From contig CAZJDB010000250.1 of the NCBI GenBank assembly GCA_964544695.1, positions 70,258-134,257 of the forward strand: DNA of 64,000 nucleotides, written 5' to 3'. Numbering within the stretch: the first letter of the stretch is position 1; the number at the start of each line of letters is the position of its first letter. Source of the DNA: Dinghuibacter sp964544695. GTDB lineage: Bacteria > Bacteroidota > Bacteroidia > Chitinophagales > Chitinophagaceae. Of this stretch, positions 1-9,075 are shown in pieces. Both the position numbers and the translations under genes were made by a program. The notes under the pieces are model-generated. The model saw nothing but the letters and a program-made list of their open reading frames with translations, ran no database searches and was not told the DNA's origin.

Positions 1-1
1 G

Positions 2-100
2 CTGTTGTATCCGCAGATCGAATATCAGACCAATGCTGCCAACGTGAACGCGGAGGGAACCATCAATCAATTCACGAACAAAATTTTCTGGATGCCTTAA
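2..100 (+). CDS. SusD/RagB-type nutrient-binding lipoprotein, C-terminal end only
   Basis: Only the last 32 codons lie in the window, and the gene enters from the left edge. The visible tail starts LLYPQIEYQTN and ends NKIFWMP before TAA at 98-100. A tail with P..E...N and a final hydrophobic IFWxP is typical of SusD-family proteins, which bind glycans at the cell surface beside a SusC TonB-dependent channel. The next gene, 10 nt downstream, encodes a surface lipoprotein of the kind that follows SusD in polysaccharide utilisation loci, which supports the call. The family assignment rests on this short tail and on context. Confidence 0.55.
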   Translation: MLYPQIEYQTNAANVNAEGTINQFTNKIFWMP

Positions 101-110
101 CACATGTATT

Positions 111-974
111 ATGAAACTAAGACTGATTATACTTTGTTGTCTGCTCCAGGCCTGCCTTAAACCGGCAAAATATTATACTGACTTTTCTGATATCGGCACG
201 ATCGCCCAGTTTTCCCTGGGAGGTCCCACACCCGCCAACGCCTGGATCACCGTTTTGGATACCCCTACCGATTACACCCTTAACGTCAACCTGGCCTCTC
301 CCCATCCCGCCGGTAAAGATGTCACCATAACCCTGGCCCTGGATACCGCCGATTTCAATGCACAACTAGCGGGCAACGGATACGCGCTGCTGCCGGACAG
401 CGATTATACAATAACGACCTGGCAGGTTACCATCCCCGCGGGTCAGGATACGGGCACCTTCCACATCCATGTGTCCTCCACTAAACTGGGAACTAATACG
501 GGTTTCATACTTCCCCTGCACATCACCGAGGCCCAGGGGATCCCCATCAGCAGTAATTTCGGCTATGGCTTCTGGCTGGTCCAGAACGGGAATACCTATT
601 GCGGCCTTTACCATTCTGTGGGTTACCGGAAAGAAGTGGGCGTAACATTTAACATCAATCAGGATAAATATTTGTATTATGCAGACACAACGGCGGGCCT
701 GTATCCTCCCAATACAGTCATCGCCCAGGCAGGGGATGCCGTAACGTATATCGACTACGGAATAGGGATGGACCTGACCGTGGATCCGGTAACCAACCTG
801 GTCACTGTCACATCGGACCCTTACCAGGGAGCCAGCGGTAAAATACCCCTGAGCAACATGGGGGTATGCACCTTCGATCCTGTGAATCGCGTGTTCACCC
901 TGAACTACAGCTATGTAAACGCCTACGGCAATACGGATACTCTCCAGGAGATCCTGACCTGGAAACCCATATAA
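111..974 (+). CDS. Surface glycan-binding-type lipoprotein, DUF1735-like
   Basis: This 287-residue protein has a lipoprotein signal with lipobox LLQAC (Cys15), so it is probably anchored in the outer membrane. Residues about 30-140 resemble the N-terminal DUF1735 (BT_3987-like) beta-sandwich of SusE/SusF-position lipoproteins, including a stretch shaped like LLPDSDYTITTWQVTIPAG. The rest is beta-rich with no recognisable catalytic motif. It follows the SusD-like gene by 10 nt and precedes the acyltransferase gene by 10 nt, so the three are probably co-transcribed. A role in holding a target glycan at the surface is inferred from position; the ligand is unknown. Confidence 0.6.
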   Translation: MKLRLIILCCLLQACLKPAKYYTDFSDIGTIAQFSLGGPTPANAWITVLDTPTDYTLNVNLASPHPAGKDVTITLALDTADFNAQLAGNGYALLPDSDYTITTWQVTIPAGQDTGTFHIHVSSTKLGTNTGFILPLHITEAQGIPISSNFGYGFWLVQNGNTYCGLYHSVGYRKEVGVTFNINQDKYLYYADTTAGLYPPNTVIAQAGDAVTYIDYGIGMDLTVDPVTNLVTVTSDPYQGASGKIPLSNMGVCTFDPVNRVFTLNYSYVNAYGNTDTLQEILTWKPI

Positions 975-984
975 CAAAACACAC

Positions 985-2121
985 ATGACCACCACAACCA
1001 AACAACGATTCTTGCCATTGGACGTCCTCAGGGGGATGACCATCTGCTTCATGATCATCGTCAATACGCCGGGGGGCCCCTCGTGGTGGCCCCTGGATCA
1101 TGCCGCCTGGAATGGGTTTACCCCCACGGACCTCGTTTTTCCCACCTTCCTTTTCGTCGTAGGGAACGCCATGAGCTTTAGCATGAAGAAATACGAGGAG
1201 CAGGGCAACGCCGCGGTTCTTTCCAAAATCTTCAGACGGACCCTGCTCATCTTCCTGTGCGGATTCTTGCTATACTGGTTCCCCTTTTTCGAGAACGGAC
1301 ACTTGAAACCCCTTTCCCATACGCGCATCCTGGGCGTGCTCCAACGGATCGCGCTGTGCTACTGTATCGCGAGTTTGATGATCCATTTCCTGTCCAGGAA
1401 TGTCGTGATTGCCTTGTCCGTTATTTTCCTGCTTGGCTATTGGTTCCTGGCCTGGTATTTCGGAGACCCGGGGCCGGTTTCCCCGTCCAGCACCACCGGC
1501 CCCTTTACCCTGCACGGGAATGCGGACCTGAAGCTCGACCTGCTCGTCCTGGGAAAAAACCACCTGTACCGGGGGGAAGGATTTCCCTTCGACCCCGAAG
1601 GTATCCTCAGTACCCTTCCCGCCATCGTGAACGTCGTTGCAGGATATTACGCCGGCCTGTTCGTCCAGAAAAATGGTACGGTAGCCCGATCGGTGTGGAA
1701 GATGATCGGGGTAGGCGCCCTTTTGATCATCCTCGCCTGGATTTGGAACCCCGTGTTCCCAATCAATAAGAAAATCTGGACCAGTTCCTTCGTCCTCAAC
1801 ACAGTCGGACTCGACCTCATCCTCCTCGGTTTCCTCATCTTTATTATTGATTTTGGGCACATCAAACGCTGGACAGGTTTCTTCGTCACCGTCGGCAAAA
1901 ACCCCCTGGCCGTCTATATATTTTCGGAGCTGCTGATCGTAGTCCTCTTCATGATCCCCGCAGGCCCCGACCACGACCTCGCCGGCTGGATCGACTCGAC
2001 CATCTTCATGAAAATCCCGCCGCCTCAACTCGGCTCCCTATGCTTTGCGGTCGCGTATATGCTCGTCTGCTGGTGCTTCGGCAAGTTTTTGGAATGGCGG
2101 CACATTTACATCCGGGTATAG
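985..2121 (+). CDS. NagX/HGSNAT-like membrane acyltransferase (DUF5009 type)
   Basis: This is a 378-residue polytopic membrane protein with roughly ten hydrophobic segments. Its N-terminal signature, RFLPLDVLRGMTICFMI followed by GFTPTDLVFPTFLFVVG, is characteristic of the bacterial relatives of heparan-alpha-glucosaminide N-acetyltransferase (NagX/DUF5009). Family members are thought to move acetyl groups across a membrane onto amino sugars. The gene sits 10 nt after the surface lipoprotein and looks like the last gene of the utilisation locus. An amino-sugar or other acetylated glycan substrate would fit but is not shown by the sequence. A perfect inverted repeat follows the stop codon. Confidence 0.8.
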   Translation: MTTTTKQRFLPLDVLRGMTICFMIIVNTPGGPSWWPLDHAAWNGFTPTDLVFPTFLFVVGNAMSFSMKKYEEQGNAAVLSKIFRRTLLIFLCGFLLYWFPFFENGHLKPLSHTRILGVLQRIALCYCIASLMIHFLSRNVVIALSVIFLLGYWFLAWYFGDPGPVSPSSTTGPFTLHGNADLKLDLLVLGKNHLYRGEGFPFDPEGILSTLPAIVNVVAGYYAGLFVQKNGTVARSVWKMIGVGALLIILAWIWNPVFPINKKIWTSSFVLNTVGLDLILLGFLIFIIDFGHIKRWTGFFVTVGKNPLAVYIFSELLIVVLFMIPAGPDHDLAGWIDSTIFMKIPPPQLGSLCFAVAYMLVCWCFGKFLEWRHIYIRV

Positions 2122-2163
2122 ACTGTTGCTTACTGGTAGTCGTTTCGGGCCGTCGCGTGGGGT

Positions 2164-2216
2164 GAGGGGCGGTCGGGAATGCGCTTTTGTATTGAGCGCA
2201 TTCCCGACCGCCCCTC
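2164..2216. terminator. Perfect 22-bp inverted repeat between convergent genes
   Basis: Two perfectly complementary 22-nt arms (2164-2185 and 2195-2216) flank a 9-nt loop. The arms start GAGGGGCGGTCGGG on the left and end CCCGACCGCCCCTC on the right. The element lies between the converging acyltransferase and outer-membrane-protein genes, where a bidirectional terminator is expected. There is no strong T-tract on either side, so a simple intrinsic terminator is not certain; a REP-like palindrome is the alternative. Confidence 0.7.
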
Positions 2217-2248
2217 CTCCAACGCTCAAGGAAGTTAGGGACAGGAAA

Positions 2249-4192
2249 TCAGCGGAAATTAAGATAGGCCGGAGAAGTCAGAGGAAAGATGTTGAAGCGG
2301 AAGTCAGACACAGTGGTAATCTCGAAGAACCAGTTCCCCCGCATCCCAGTAGGAACGTAAGGATAGTAGTTGGCGTCGATCTTCAGCGTGTTGAAAGTGA
2401 GGTTTTCGTTCCGGATCGCGCAGCCCAATCCGAAGCCCGCGTAAAGCCGGCCGTCGAACAAATCCTGGTTCTTGTACGCCAGTTGAGAGGTTTGTATGGT
2501 CGCCTGAAAATTGAACTTGAAGCCGTATACTTTCAAAGGGCTGTAATAGTTGGTGGTGGAGCGGAAATTAAACCGCTGATAACCCGTATCGAAGGTGTTC
2601 GAGAAGCCGTAGATGCCGAAACCGCCATTAATGGACAAGGGCTTGTAGAAAAAGGGATCCGGGCAATCCAGGTAGTCGAAAGTGATGAACTGTCGAAGGT
2701 GCCCCGAGGAAAAGTTGACGAGGCGGCTATAGTAGTCCAGTTCCCCATGTATGACCGCATCCTCCGAGCCCGTTCCGGCATGCCAGAAGCTACTGATGCC
2801 GAAGGTCGTATTGAGCAGGCCCTTTTGCGACGTGACCCAGAACTTCTGCAGGTTTAGCCCCGTATAGCTCCGTTGCCTTTGTACCCAGGTCTCCCCTCCC
2901 CCAAATAACCCAATAGTGTATCCCAGGGGGATGTCCTCCGTTCTTCCGAATTCAAAGAAATAATGGGCTTTGAAGAATTCGGTCTTGTACATCGCGAATT
3001 CCCCGAGGACATACCTCCGGTTATTGTATACCGGGTCGAATTTGTAAATGGTGGGCGTAGGATAGTCCGTGAAATAGAGGTTATAGTGCCTCGCGAGGAT
3101 GGCCAGGCTGGGCCCTTTATTGTCCTGCCCGTTCCGCCTCAGGCCGGGGCGGAAATTGTATCCGGCCCAGGCGTCCACAATTTTATACCGGTAGTCCCGG
3201 TACAGGCTGTCACCCAGGTGGTGAATATTGATCGAGAAATTACTGGCCAGCTCGATCCCCCCGATGACCGGGGTCACGCTGCGGTACAAGGGACGGTTCA
3301 GTATGATATAATAGGAACCTTCATAGGTATTGGTGTCCAGGGGCGTGTTGTTGTTCAGGTAGGTAAACCCGATCGAGCCGTCGATGAAGGTTCCGCCGAT
3401 ATTGCTTTTCGTGTATTGCACTTGCGTGGTCGTATTGGGAGACAGGGTCTGATCCCATTGGAATCCGAAAGTGAAGGACTGGCCGGCCCCGAACAGGTCG
3501 TTATTGTATATATCGAACTTGGCATTCGTAGGGCTCAGCTCGCTCAGGTCTCCCCCGTATTCGAACACATCCTTGGTGACCACATTGACATCTACTGAAT
3601 CGGAATTATCCGACACCAACGTCAAATAGATACGTGCATCCTGGATGAAGGGAAGGCTCCGGAGGTATCTTTCATTGTCGGCCATCTCGTATACGTTAAC
3701 TGTGTCCCCACGATGGAAGAAAAGGGCTTGACGGATCACCCAATCCCGCGAATCATAGTGCATATTATTGGCGATCTTCAACAACTTCAGGGAGCTGCTG
3801 AAGGACGTATCGTAGATATTGCTGGGGCCGAAGACCTGGAGTTTCCGGAAATAAATGTTCCGGATGACGGTTTTCCTGCTTCCGCGGTTTCTTGAAAGGA
3901 AATCGACATAAGATTGCTCACTTTTCTGCAAGGGGGTTTCCGTACCCGGCGGGGGCTCCGCGTCTTGCCTCGAAAGGCGGCTGAGTAGGGAATCGCGGGT
4001 ATGCCTATCGGTTATGTCCCTCCACCAGGCGGCGCGCTTGGGAGGGACCGTGTCTTTTTTAAGGGGGATCGTATCCTTTTGAAGGACATAAGGGCTCGCG
4101 GACGCACGGGATATCCCAACACACAAGCACCCCAGCATCAAACCCCAACGTATTATATTTCCTAAAGCAAACAAGATGGTATGGTAGGTCAA
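2249..4192 (-). CDS. BamA/TamA-like outer-membrane barrel protein with POTRA-like region
   Basis: This 647-residue protein has a signal peptide cleaved near ASA in its first 33 residues. A POTRA-like region at about residues 105-210 contains the pattern IRNIYFRKLQVFG and a segment resembling NERYLRSLPFIQDARI. The remainder is aromatic-rich beta-barrel sequence like the Bac_surface_Ag/Omp85 class. The start is TTG at 4192, overlapping the stop of the upstream permease as TTGA. An internal ATG (4138) would remove the charged part of the signal peptide. It is the last gene of an operon with an ABC exporter, so it may complete or accept the export path. It is not the essential BamA by context. 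Confidence 0.7.
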   Translation of the reverse strand: MTYHTILFALGNIIRWGLMLGCLCVGISRASASPYVLQKDTIPLKKDTVPPKRAAWWRDITDRHTRDSLLSRLSRQDAEPPPGTETPLQKSEQSYVDFLSRNRGSRKTVIRNIYFRKLQVFGPSNIYDTSFSSSLKLLKIANNMHYDSRDWVIRQALFFHRGDTVNVYEMADNERYLRSLPFIQDARIYLTLVSDNSDSVDVNVVTKDVFEYGGDLSELSPTNAKFDIYNNDLFGAGQSFTFGFQWDQTLSPNTTTQVQYTKSNIGGTFIDGSIGFTYLNNNTPLDTNTYEGSYYIILNRPLYRSVTPVIGGIELASNFSINIHHLGDSLYRDYRYKIVDAWAGYNFRPGLRRNGQDNKGPSLAILARHYNLYFTDYPTPTIYKFDPVYNNRRYVLGEFAMYKTEFFKAHYFFEFGRTEDIPLGYTIGLFGGGETWVQRQRSYTGLNLQKFWVTSQKGLLNTTFGISSFWHAGTGSEDAVIHGELDYYSRLVNFSSGHLRQFITFDYLDCPDPFFYKPLSINGGFGIYGFSNTFDTGYQRFNFRSTTNYYSPLKVYGFKFNFQATIQTSQLAYKNQDLFDGRLYAGFGLGCAIRNENLTFNTLKIDANYYPYVPTGMRGNWFFEITTVSDFRFNIFPLTSPAYLNFR

Positions 4193-5880
4193 ATATAGTC
4201 CAATTCCGTCCAGCTCAATTCCTTATATCTTCCGTAGATCAGCCAGGCAAGCCCCAGGGCCAGAACTATGAAAATCCATAAAGCATAAGGTGCTGTCATA
4301 TATTTCCTGAGCAAATAATGGGCAAGTCCAGTGAGCCCCGGAACCCCCAGGATAAACAGGTTTTTCAGGAAGCGCCCACTGCCCGCCTGGACATTGAAAG
4401 GTGCGGAAAAGGGCAGGCGCCTTAGATAAATAAAACCCATTAGCACTCCGAACCAGGTCACATTGATCAGGCCGAGCAACATATCCGGTAGTACGCTGGG
4501 CCCCCAGACAATTAGAGAAAAGACCATCACCACCCCGTAGAAGGGTAGGAAAAACTTGGCCATCATGGCTTTCACGGCCCCCATCAGGACCTCTCCCGGA
4601 ACTTTCAAAGGACTTGCATAGTATACCCAGGCAGCCTTGTACTTATCGGAATAGACCAGGTAAGTGATGGATGTGATCAGGGCAAAACTACTCAGGTAGA
4701 TCAGGAGGATATAGCTCCTCGTTCCGGCCAGGTATCCCAGGTAGCTTTGTCCCCGGACCTTATTCATGTTTAGGGAAAAGTAAAAGAAATACACGATGAT
4801 ATAGGCAAAGGAAGGATATACCTTAAGTTTGAAATCCCGGCTTCGCCCGCTCAGCAACCAAGCCACCTCGAAGCCAGTGGCTTGGGCATTTCCCCGCGTC
4901 AGTAGCCCTGACATAACTTGGTACAGGGGTTTTCTTCCTTCACTCGATTTCTTCCGGACCTTCTTCGCCGAACCGCCGCCGAGTCCGCCCAGCTTACGAT
5001 CGAATTGGGGCGCCAGGAAGCGGACCACTGCCCAGATGCACAGCGGGGGGAGGAACAGGCCGGCCGCTCCCAGGCACAGCAAGGTAAGGGATTGCCCCTG
5101 GGGGTGTCTGGCTACTTCCCACAGCGCGGCCAGCCACATGGGAGGAGCAACATAGGTATACCGGTGACCAAGGAGGACGGCCTCGCTAAGGTTCATTTGC
5201 CTGGCCATGCGGGGACCGAAATAATACAGAATGAAGATCAAAACGGAAAAGACGATCTGAATGCTTCCGATAGCATCCTTGAAGCGCTCGATGGTCGTGA
5301 ACCGCAGGATGACCAGGTACACTGCATTGATGAGGAATATGCAGATCAGGGTGGCCAGAAGGGCAGCCACCCCGAACAATACGGCTCCATAAAATCCCGT
5401 GATGACCCAGAAATAGATAAAACCCGGAAACGACATGGGCACCACGATCTTTCCCAGGTGAATGAAAATATGGAGGAGGCGGCTCAACAGGATGGTCTGG
5501 GCGTTGACGGGCCGGGGCAGGATAATGAAGTTGTCTTTAGAATCGATAAGTACGTACGTGAAATCGGAAATCAGCGTCAGGGACAGCAAGACCATGAACA
5601 ACAGGAAATACATAGCAAGCGACGTAAAGGTATCGCCCAACTTGGAGCAAATCAGTATATAGACCGCCCCCATCAGTAGGGAAGTGACTATAGTGGCGAT
5701 CCCTCTGTTCTTCACAGGCTTGTTGGAAGCCCTTTGTCTTTGGGCGAATCCAACGGTTGGCCTCCTGTCGTCAATGGTCAATTTCGCCCATAGGATGGTC
5801 TGCAATTGGCCCGGGTCGGCGCCCAGACGCCTCCACAAGAATGAAAAAGCCATCACCAGTCGTAAAATCCAGTTATGCAT
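4189..5880 (-). CDS. ABC exporter permease, large hydrophobic subunit
   Basis: This 563-residue polytopic membrane protein has about twelve hydrophobic segments and no ATPase motifs. A basic cytoplasmic loop (about residues 280-310, RKLGGLGGGSAKKVRKK) splits it into two halves, as in ABC-2-type permeases. It starts 33 nt after the ATP-binding subunit gene and overlaps the barrel-protein gene by 4 nt, so the three are almost certainly translated together. The substrate is not evident. Membership of the exporter group is inferred from the partner ATPase and the hydropathy. Confidence 0.72.
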   Translation of the reverse strand: MHNWILRLVMAFSFLWRRLGADPGQLQTILWAKLTIDDRRPTVGFAQRQRASNKPVKNRGIATIVTSLLMGAVYILICSKLGDTFTSLAMYFLLFMVLLSLTLISDFTYVLIDSKDNFIILPRPVNAQTILLSRLLHIFIHLGKIVVPMSFPGFIYFWVITGFYGAVLFGVAALLATLICIFLINAVYLVILRFTTIERFKDAIGSIQIVFSVLIFILYYFGPRMARQMNLSEAVLLGHRYTYVAPPMWLAALWEVARHPQGQSLTLLCLGAAGLFLPPLCIWAVVRFLAPQFDRKLGGLGGGSAKKVRKKSSEGRKPLYQVMSGLLTRGNAQATGFEVAWLLSGRSRDFKLKVYPSFAYIIVYFFYFSLNMNKVRGQSYLGYLAGTRSYILLIYLSSFALITSITYLVYSDKYKAAWVYYASPLKVPGEVLMGAVKAMMAKFFLPFYGVVMVFSLIVWGPSVLPDMLLGLINVTWFGVLMGFIYLRRLPFSAPFNVQAGSGRFLKNLFILGVPGLTGLAHYLLRKYMTAPYALWIFIVLALGLAWLIYGRYKELSWTELDYI

Positions 5881-5913
5881 AGGAATTTTGTGTTGCCGCG
5901 CCTGTGGCGCGTC

Positions 5914-6684
5914 TTAGGGTTCGAAGGCGTCAACAAATTTATCGGCAGCCCCTTCCAGGTCGGCATCCCCTGTCAGATGGGCGAATATTTTTTCCAGGGA
6001 ATCACCGCTGTTTTGCTTCAGCTCCTCGAAGGTCCCATTGGCGATGATGGTCCCATGGTCGATCAGAATGATCCTGTCCGACACCTTTTCCACGACGTCC
6101 ATCATGTGGGAACAATAGAAAATAGTTTTCCCCTCCCTGGACAAACGGCCCATGATCTCCTTTACGACGATGACTGCATTTGCGTCCAAACCGGACAGGG
6201 GTTCATCCAGGATGATCAGGGAAGGATTGTGGATCAGGCCAGACGTGATCAGGACCTTTTGCTTCATCCCCTTTGAAAAGGTATCCATGCGCTGGTCCCG
6301 ATCTCCCGACAGATCAAATACGGAAAGCATCGTTTCCGCCCTTTCCCTGATGACAGACGCTTCCATGTCGTACAGCCTGCCCACGAACATCAGGTATTCC
6401 ATGGGGGTAAGCACGTCGTAGAGCTCGGCATTTTCCGGGATGTACCCGATCATCCTTTTTATGTCCAGGGATTCTTTTCTCAGGTCTTTTCCGCCAATAG
6501 TCACCTCTCCTCCGAAATCGGTGATGAGCCCGGTGAGGATTTTGACGGTGGTGGACTTGCCCGCGCCGTTGGGGCCGATATACCCGATGATCTGGCCCGG
6601 ATATATGTCGAGGGAAATATCCTTCAAAACGAGGTTGCCTCCATAGGTCTTGGACAAATGGCTAATGCTGATGGCAGGGGTCAT
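5914..6684 (-). CDS. ABC transporter ATP-binding protein
   Basis: This 256-residue nucleotide-binding subunit has Walker A GPNGAGKST at residues 37-45. The ABC signature appears in the variant form SKGMKQK near residue 137. Walker B LIILDEP is at about 156-162, and the switch histidine lies in CSHMMD. The SKGMKQ signature and the D-loop LSGLDANA are common in the CcmA-type drug and lipid exporter class. It should power the permease encoded 33 nt downstream. The upstream GH79-like gene ends 19 nt before its start, so the operon probably begins there. Confidence 0.93.
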   Translation of the reverse strand: MTPAISISHLSKTYGGNLVLKDISLDIYPGQIIGYIGPNGAGKSTTVKILTGLITDFGGEVTIGGKDLRKESLDIKRMIGYIPENAELYDVLTPMEYLMFVGRLYDMEASVIRERAETMLSVFDLSGDRDQRMDTFSKGMKQKVLITSGLIHNPSLIILDEPLSGLDANAVIVVKEIMGRLSREGKTIFYCSHMMDVVEKVSDRIILIDHGTIIANGTFEELKQNSGDSLEKIFAHLTGDADLEGAADKFVDAFEP

Positions 6685-6703
6685 GGCGGAATTTACTCAA
6701 TTT

Positions 6704-8098
6704 TTAGTAATTGAGGATCACGAGTGCTGCCGATCCCGCCGATACATTGACGATAAGCGAACCGGTACCCCCATATTGCTCCTGAGATCCCGGCATGAAT
6801 CGCCCGTCAGGGCTCACCTGATTGTTACCCCAGGTAACGCTGTCCGCGGGTGAGCCGAGAGAAGGTGCGCTCAGACGCAAGACATGAACCGATTGCACCG
6901 GGCTCCCGGGAATGACTGTAAAAGCAATGGGCTGAACGTCTTTATCGATGAGGGTCAGGTATTCGGAAGAGCCCGACAGGCAGGCATAGGCGCTGACGTT
7001 CAGGTTTCCCCCATCCAGGTCTACGGGAATGAGCCGCCCGCTGCTGCCCGCTTTGAAAGCGAGCATGGCATAATACTCCGGGCGTGCGGTCCACGCGTTC
7101 CCGGTACGCACGACCGGGGAATAAGCGCCCCCCGTGCCTCCATGGAAATTGATTCCCTGTCCTCCGGCCTCCGCCACGGTCCAGAGAAAGTCCAGGGCCC
7201 ACAGGGCGGAACCGAACACGTCACTTACCCCTGTTTTACCCCCGTCATAGACGCTGTTGCATTCCGATATCCGGAACGTCTGGTTCGTAGCCTCGAAGGT
7301 TTGCAGGTAGCCGGGCAGGTTTGCATCGGGGGTGAGGATGGTCTCTATCGTAATCGAAGGATTGCTGGCCGGTCCCGTGCGGTAATAGTGCCCGTCGATC
7401 AGGACTACATTGTTGTGCTCTTCCAGGGCAAATGAATCGATCCAGGTCCTGTTATCGGCCACGTCCGGGCCCGCAAACGGAGCCGTGGGCAGCATCGCCC
7501 GGATGCCTTGCCGGTAAGCTTCCCATTCCGCGTCGAAATTCCGGTATGTATAGGTGGAAGGCCTCAGACCGTTATCGTGAAACAAGTCCGCTTCGTTGCC
7601 GATCTGAAACGCAAACAGGGACGAAGCCAAAGCCCCCGATACATATTGGGCTTCGTTTACCGCCCCGGGAACGTTATAGGTTCCCAGGTTCAATCCAAAC
7701 AGGACGGGCCATCCGGAAGCCTTTGCCCATGCGGCGAAGTGATCTATATCGGTGGTGGTCAATGAATCATTACCCGTAGCGGCAGTCCTGGGTCCTCCCG
7801 TCCAAATAAGCTCGTCACTGCTGTTTCCCCCCACACGGATCACGCCCCCACCCAGGTTCACGTAGAGGTTAAGCAATATACTATCTCCCGGAGCCAGTAA
7901 AGTCGGGTCGGTGAGCGCGGAAATTTCATAGCTAAAGCCCAGGAAAGATTCCGGTATAAAGGCCCCCGGGCTTTCCGGATGCAGGGTCACCGTCAATGGG
8001 GTGCCCACCGGTTGTGGAAAAGGCATTATCCCTGAATGATCGGGGGATTTGCGACACCCCAGGAGGCTGAGTGCAATTACGACACATAAGATTCGCAT
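6704..8098 (-). CDS. GH79-like beta-glucuronidase-type lipoprotein
   Basis: The start chosen is ATG 8098, giving 464 residues that begin MRILCVVIALSLLGC with the lipobox Cys at 15. A longer frame from 8143 would bury this signal. The (beta/alpha)8 part shows VIRVGGNSSDELIW, as in GH79. Glu169 in FQIGNEADLF is the expected acid/base, and Glu279 in FRISECNS is the expected nucleophile, followed by the family-like INFHGG. A C-terminal beta domain ends in VSAGSAALVIL. GH79 enzymes remove glucuronic acid or its methyl ether from glycans. Here it would act at the outer membrane or in the periplasm. It heads the operon with the ABC exporter, an unusual pairing. Confidence 0.75.
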   Translation of the reverse strand: MRILCVVIALSLLGCRKSPDHSGIMPFPQPVGTPLTVTLHPESPGAFIPESFLGFSYEISALTDPTLLAPGDSILLNLYVNLGGGVIRVGGNSSDELIWTGGPRTAATGNDSLTTTDIDHFAAWAKASGWPVLFGLNLGTYNVPGAVNEAQYVSGALASSLFAFQIGNEADLFHDNGLRPSTYTYRNFDAEWEAYRQGIRAMLPTAPFAGPDVADNRTWIDSFALEEHNNVVLIDGHYYRTGPASNPSITIETILTPDANLPGYLQTFEATNQTFRISECNSVYDGGKTGVSDVFGSALWALDFLWTVAEAGGQGINFHGGTGGAYSPVVRTGNAWTARPEYYAMLAFKAGSSGRLIPVDLDGGNLNVSAYACLSGSSEYLTLIDKDVQPIAFTVIPGSPVQSVHVLRLSAPSLGSPADSVTWGNNQVSPDGRFMPGSQEQYGGTGSLIVNVSAGSAALVILNY

Positions 8099-8175
8099 GT
8101 CCCTTATAGTACAATTGCCATGCAAAAAACTCCGCAAATCCATTAGAATCGATTAATTTGCCCGCGTAGTAGTCC

Positions 8176-9075
8176 ATGTACGCTCCGCTATCCATCACAC
8201 TATCCACTAAAGGGCGACCTCTGCGCCTCCACTTGATCTCTACAGGTACGGTTGCCGTCAAACGCCGGTATCGGGAAGCCCGGAGCAGGGGTCTTGGCGC
8301 CCTCCTTGATTTCATTTGGGATTCCCGCTTCACGGAATGGCTACCCATTTGGGTCCTTGTCATCGAACACCCGGAAGGCATTTTTCTGATCGACACGGGC
8401 GAAGTTTCGGACGTGATGAAACCTGACTATTTCCGGTCCTCGGGGATGATTCCTTCCTGGTTCGACCGAACCCAATTCCATTTCCAGGTGAGCAGGGAAG
8501 ATGAAATCGATGCGCAGTTGGAATGCCTGGGTATCCCTCCCGGCCAGATCAAGACCATCGTACTGACCCACCTTCATTTTGACCATACGGATGGACTCAG
8601 GCATTTTCCAGGTACGCGCGTCCTGGTCAACCGTATGGAATGGGAAAAACCCTTTGGAACCCTGAAACGACTCTGGCCCCAAGGATTCCAGCCCGTTCCC
8701 GTGCTGCTGGATTGCCCTTATGAGATGTTTGAAAGGACCTATGCCCTGACGGGCGCCGAGGACCTCCTGCTCATTCACACCCCGGGACACACCTATGGGC
8801 ATGCTTCGGTGCTGATCAAGACCGATGCGGGTCCGGTGATGTTCGCGGGTGATGTTTGCTATTCCCAGGAACAGTTGTTGAACGGGAAATTCACGGGCGC
8901 CAACGCGAGCTTCCGCGCCGCACACGATACGTACGAGCGGATCAAGGCTTTTGCGCGTCACCAGGGCATGATCTTTCTCCCATCCCACGACCCCGAATCC
9001 GCCGAGCGCTTGCGGAACTGGGAGACCCTTTATAGCCTGCCTTCCGAAGGTTTGGAGGGCATGGGCGAAGAATAG
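8176..9075 (+). CDS. Metallo-beta-lactamase-fold hydrolase, lactonase-like
   Basis: This 299-residue protein without a signal peptide carries the zinc motif THLHFDH (His132, His134, Asp136, His137). Downstream ligands appear in HTPGHTYGH and in FAGDVCYS. The layout, with the N-terminal IEHPEGIFLIDTGE strand pair, matches the AHL-lactonase-like MBL subgroup, but the substrate cannot be told from sequence. The gene converges on the GH3 gene and the two coding regions overlap by 46 nt at their 3' ends, leaving no room for a terminator. Confidence 0.85.
   Translation: MYAPLSITLSTKGRPLRLHLISTGTVAVKRRYREARSRGLGALLDFIWDSRFTEWLPIWVLVIEHPEGIFLIDTGEVSDVMKPDYFRSSGMIPSWFDRTQFHFQVSREDEIDAQLECLGIPPGQIKTIVLTHLHFDHTDGLRHFPGTRVLVNRMEWEKPFGTLKRLWPQGFQPVPVLLDCPYEMFERTYALTGAEDLLLIHTPGHTYGHASVLIKTDAGPVMFAGDVCYSQEQLLNGKFTGANASFRAAHDTYERIKAFARHQGMIFLPSHDPESAERLRNWETLYSLPSEGLEGMGEE

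Noticed and set aside
2045..2857. A 270-codon plus-strand frame
   Set aside because: It runs antisense to the barrel-protein gene, crosses the palindromic repeat and has biased, repetitive composition typical of a shadow frame.
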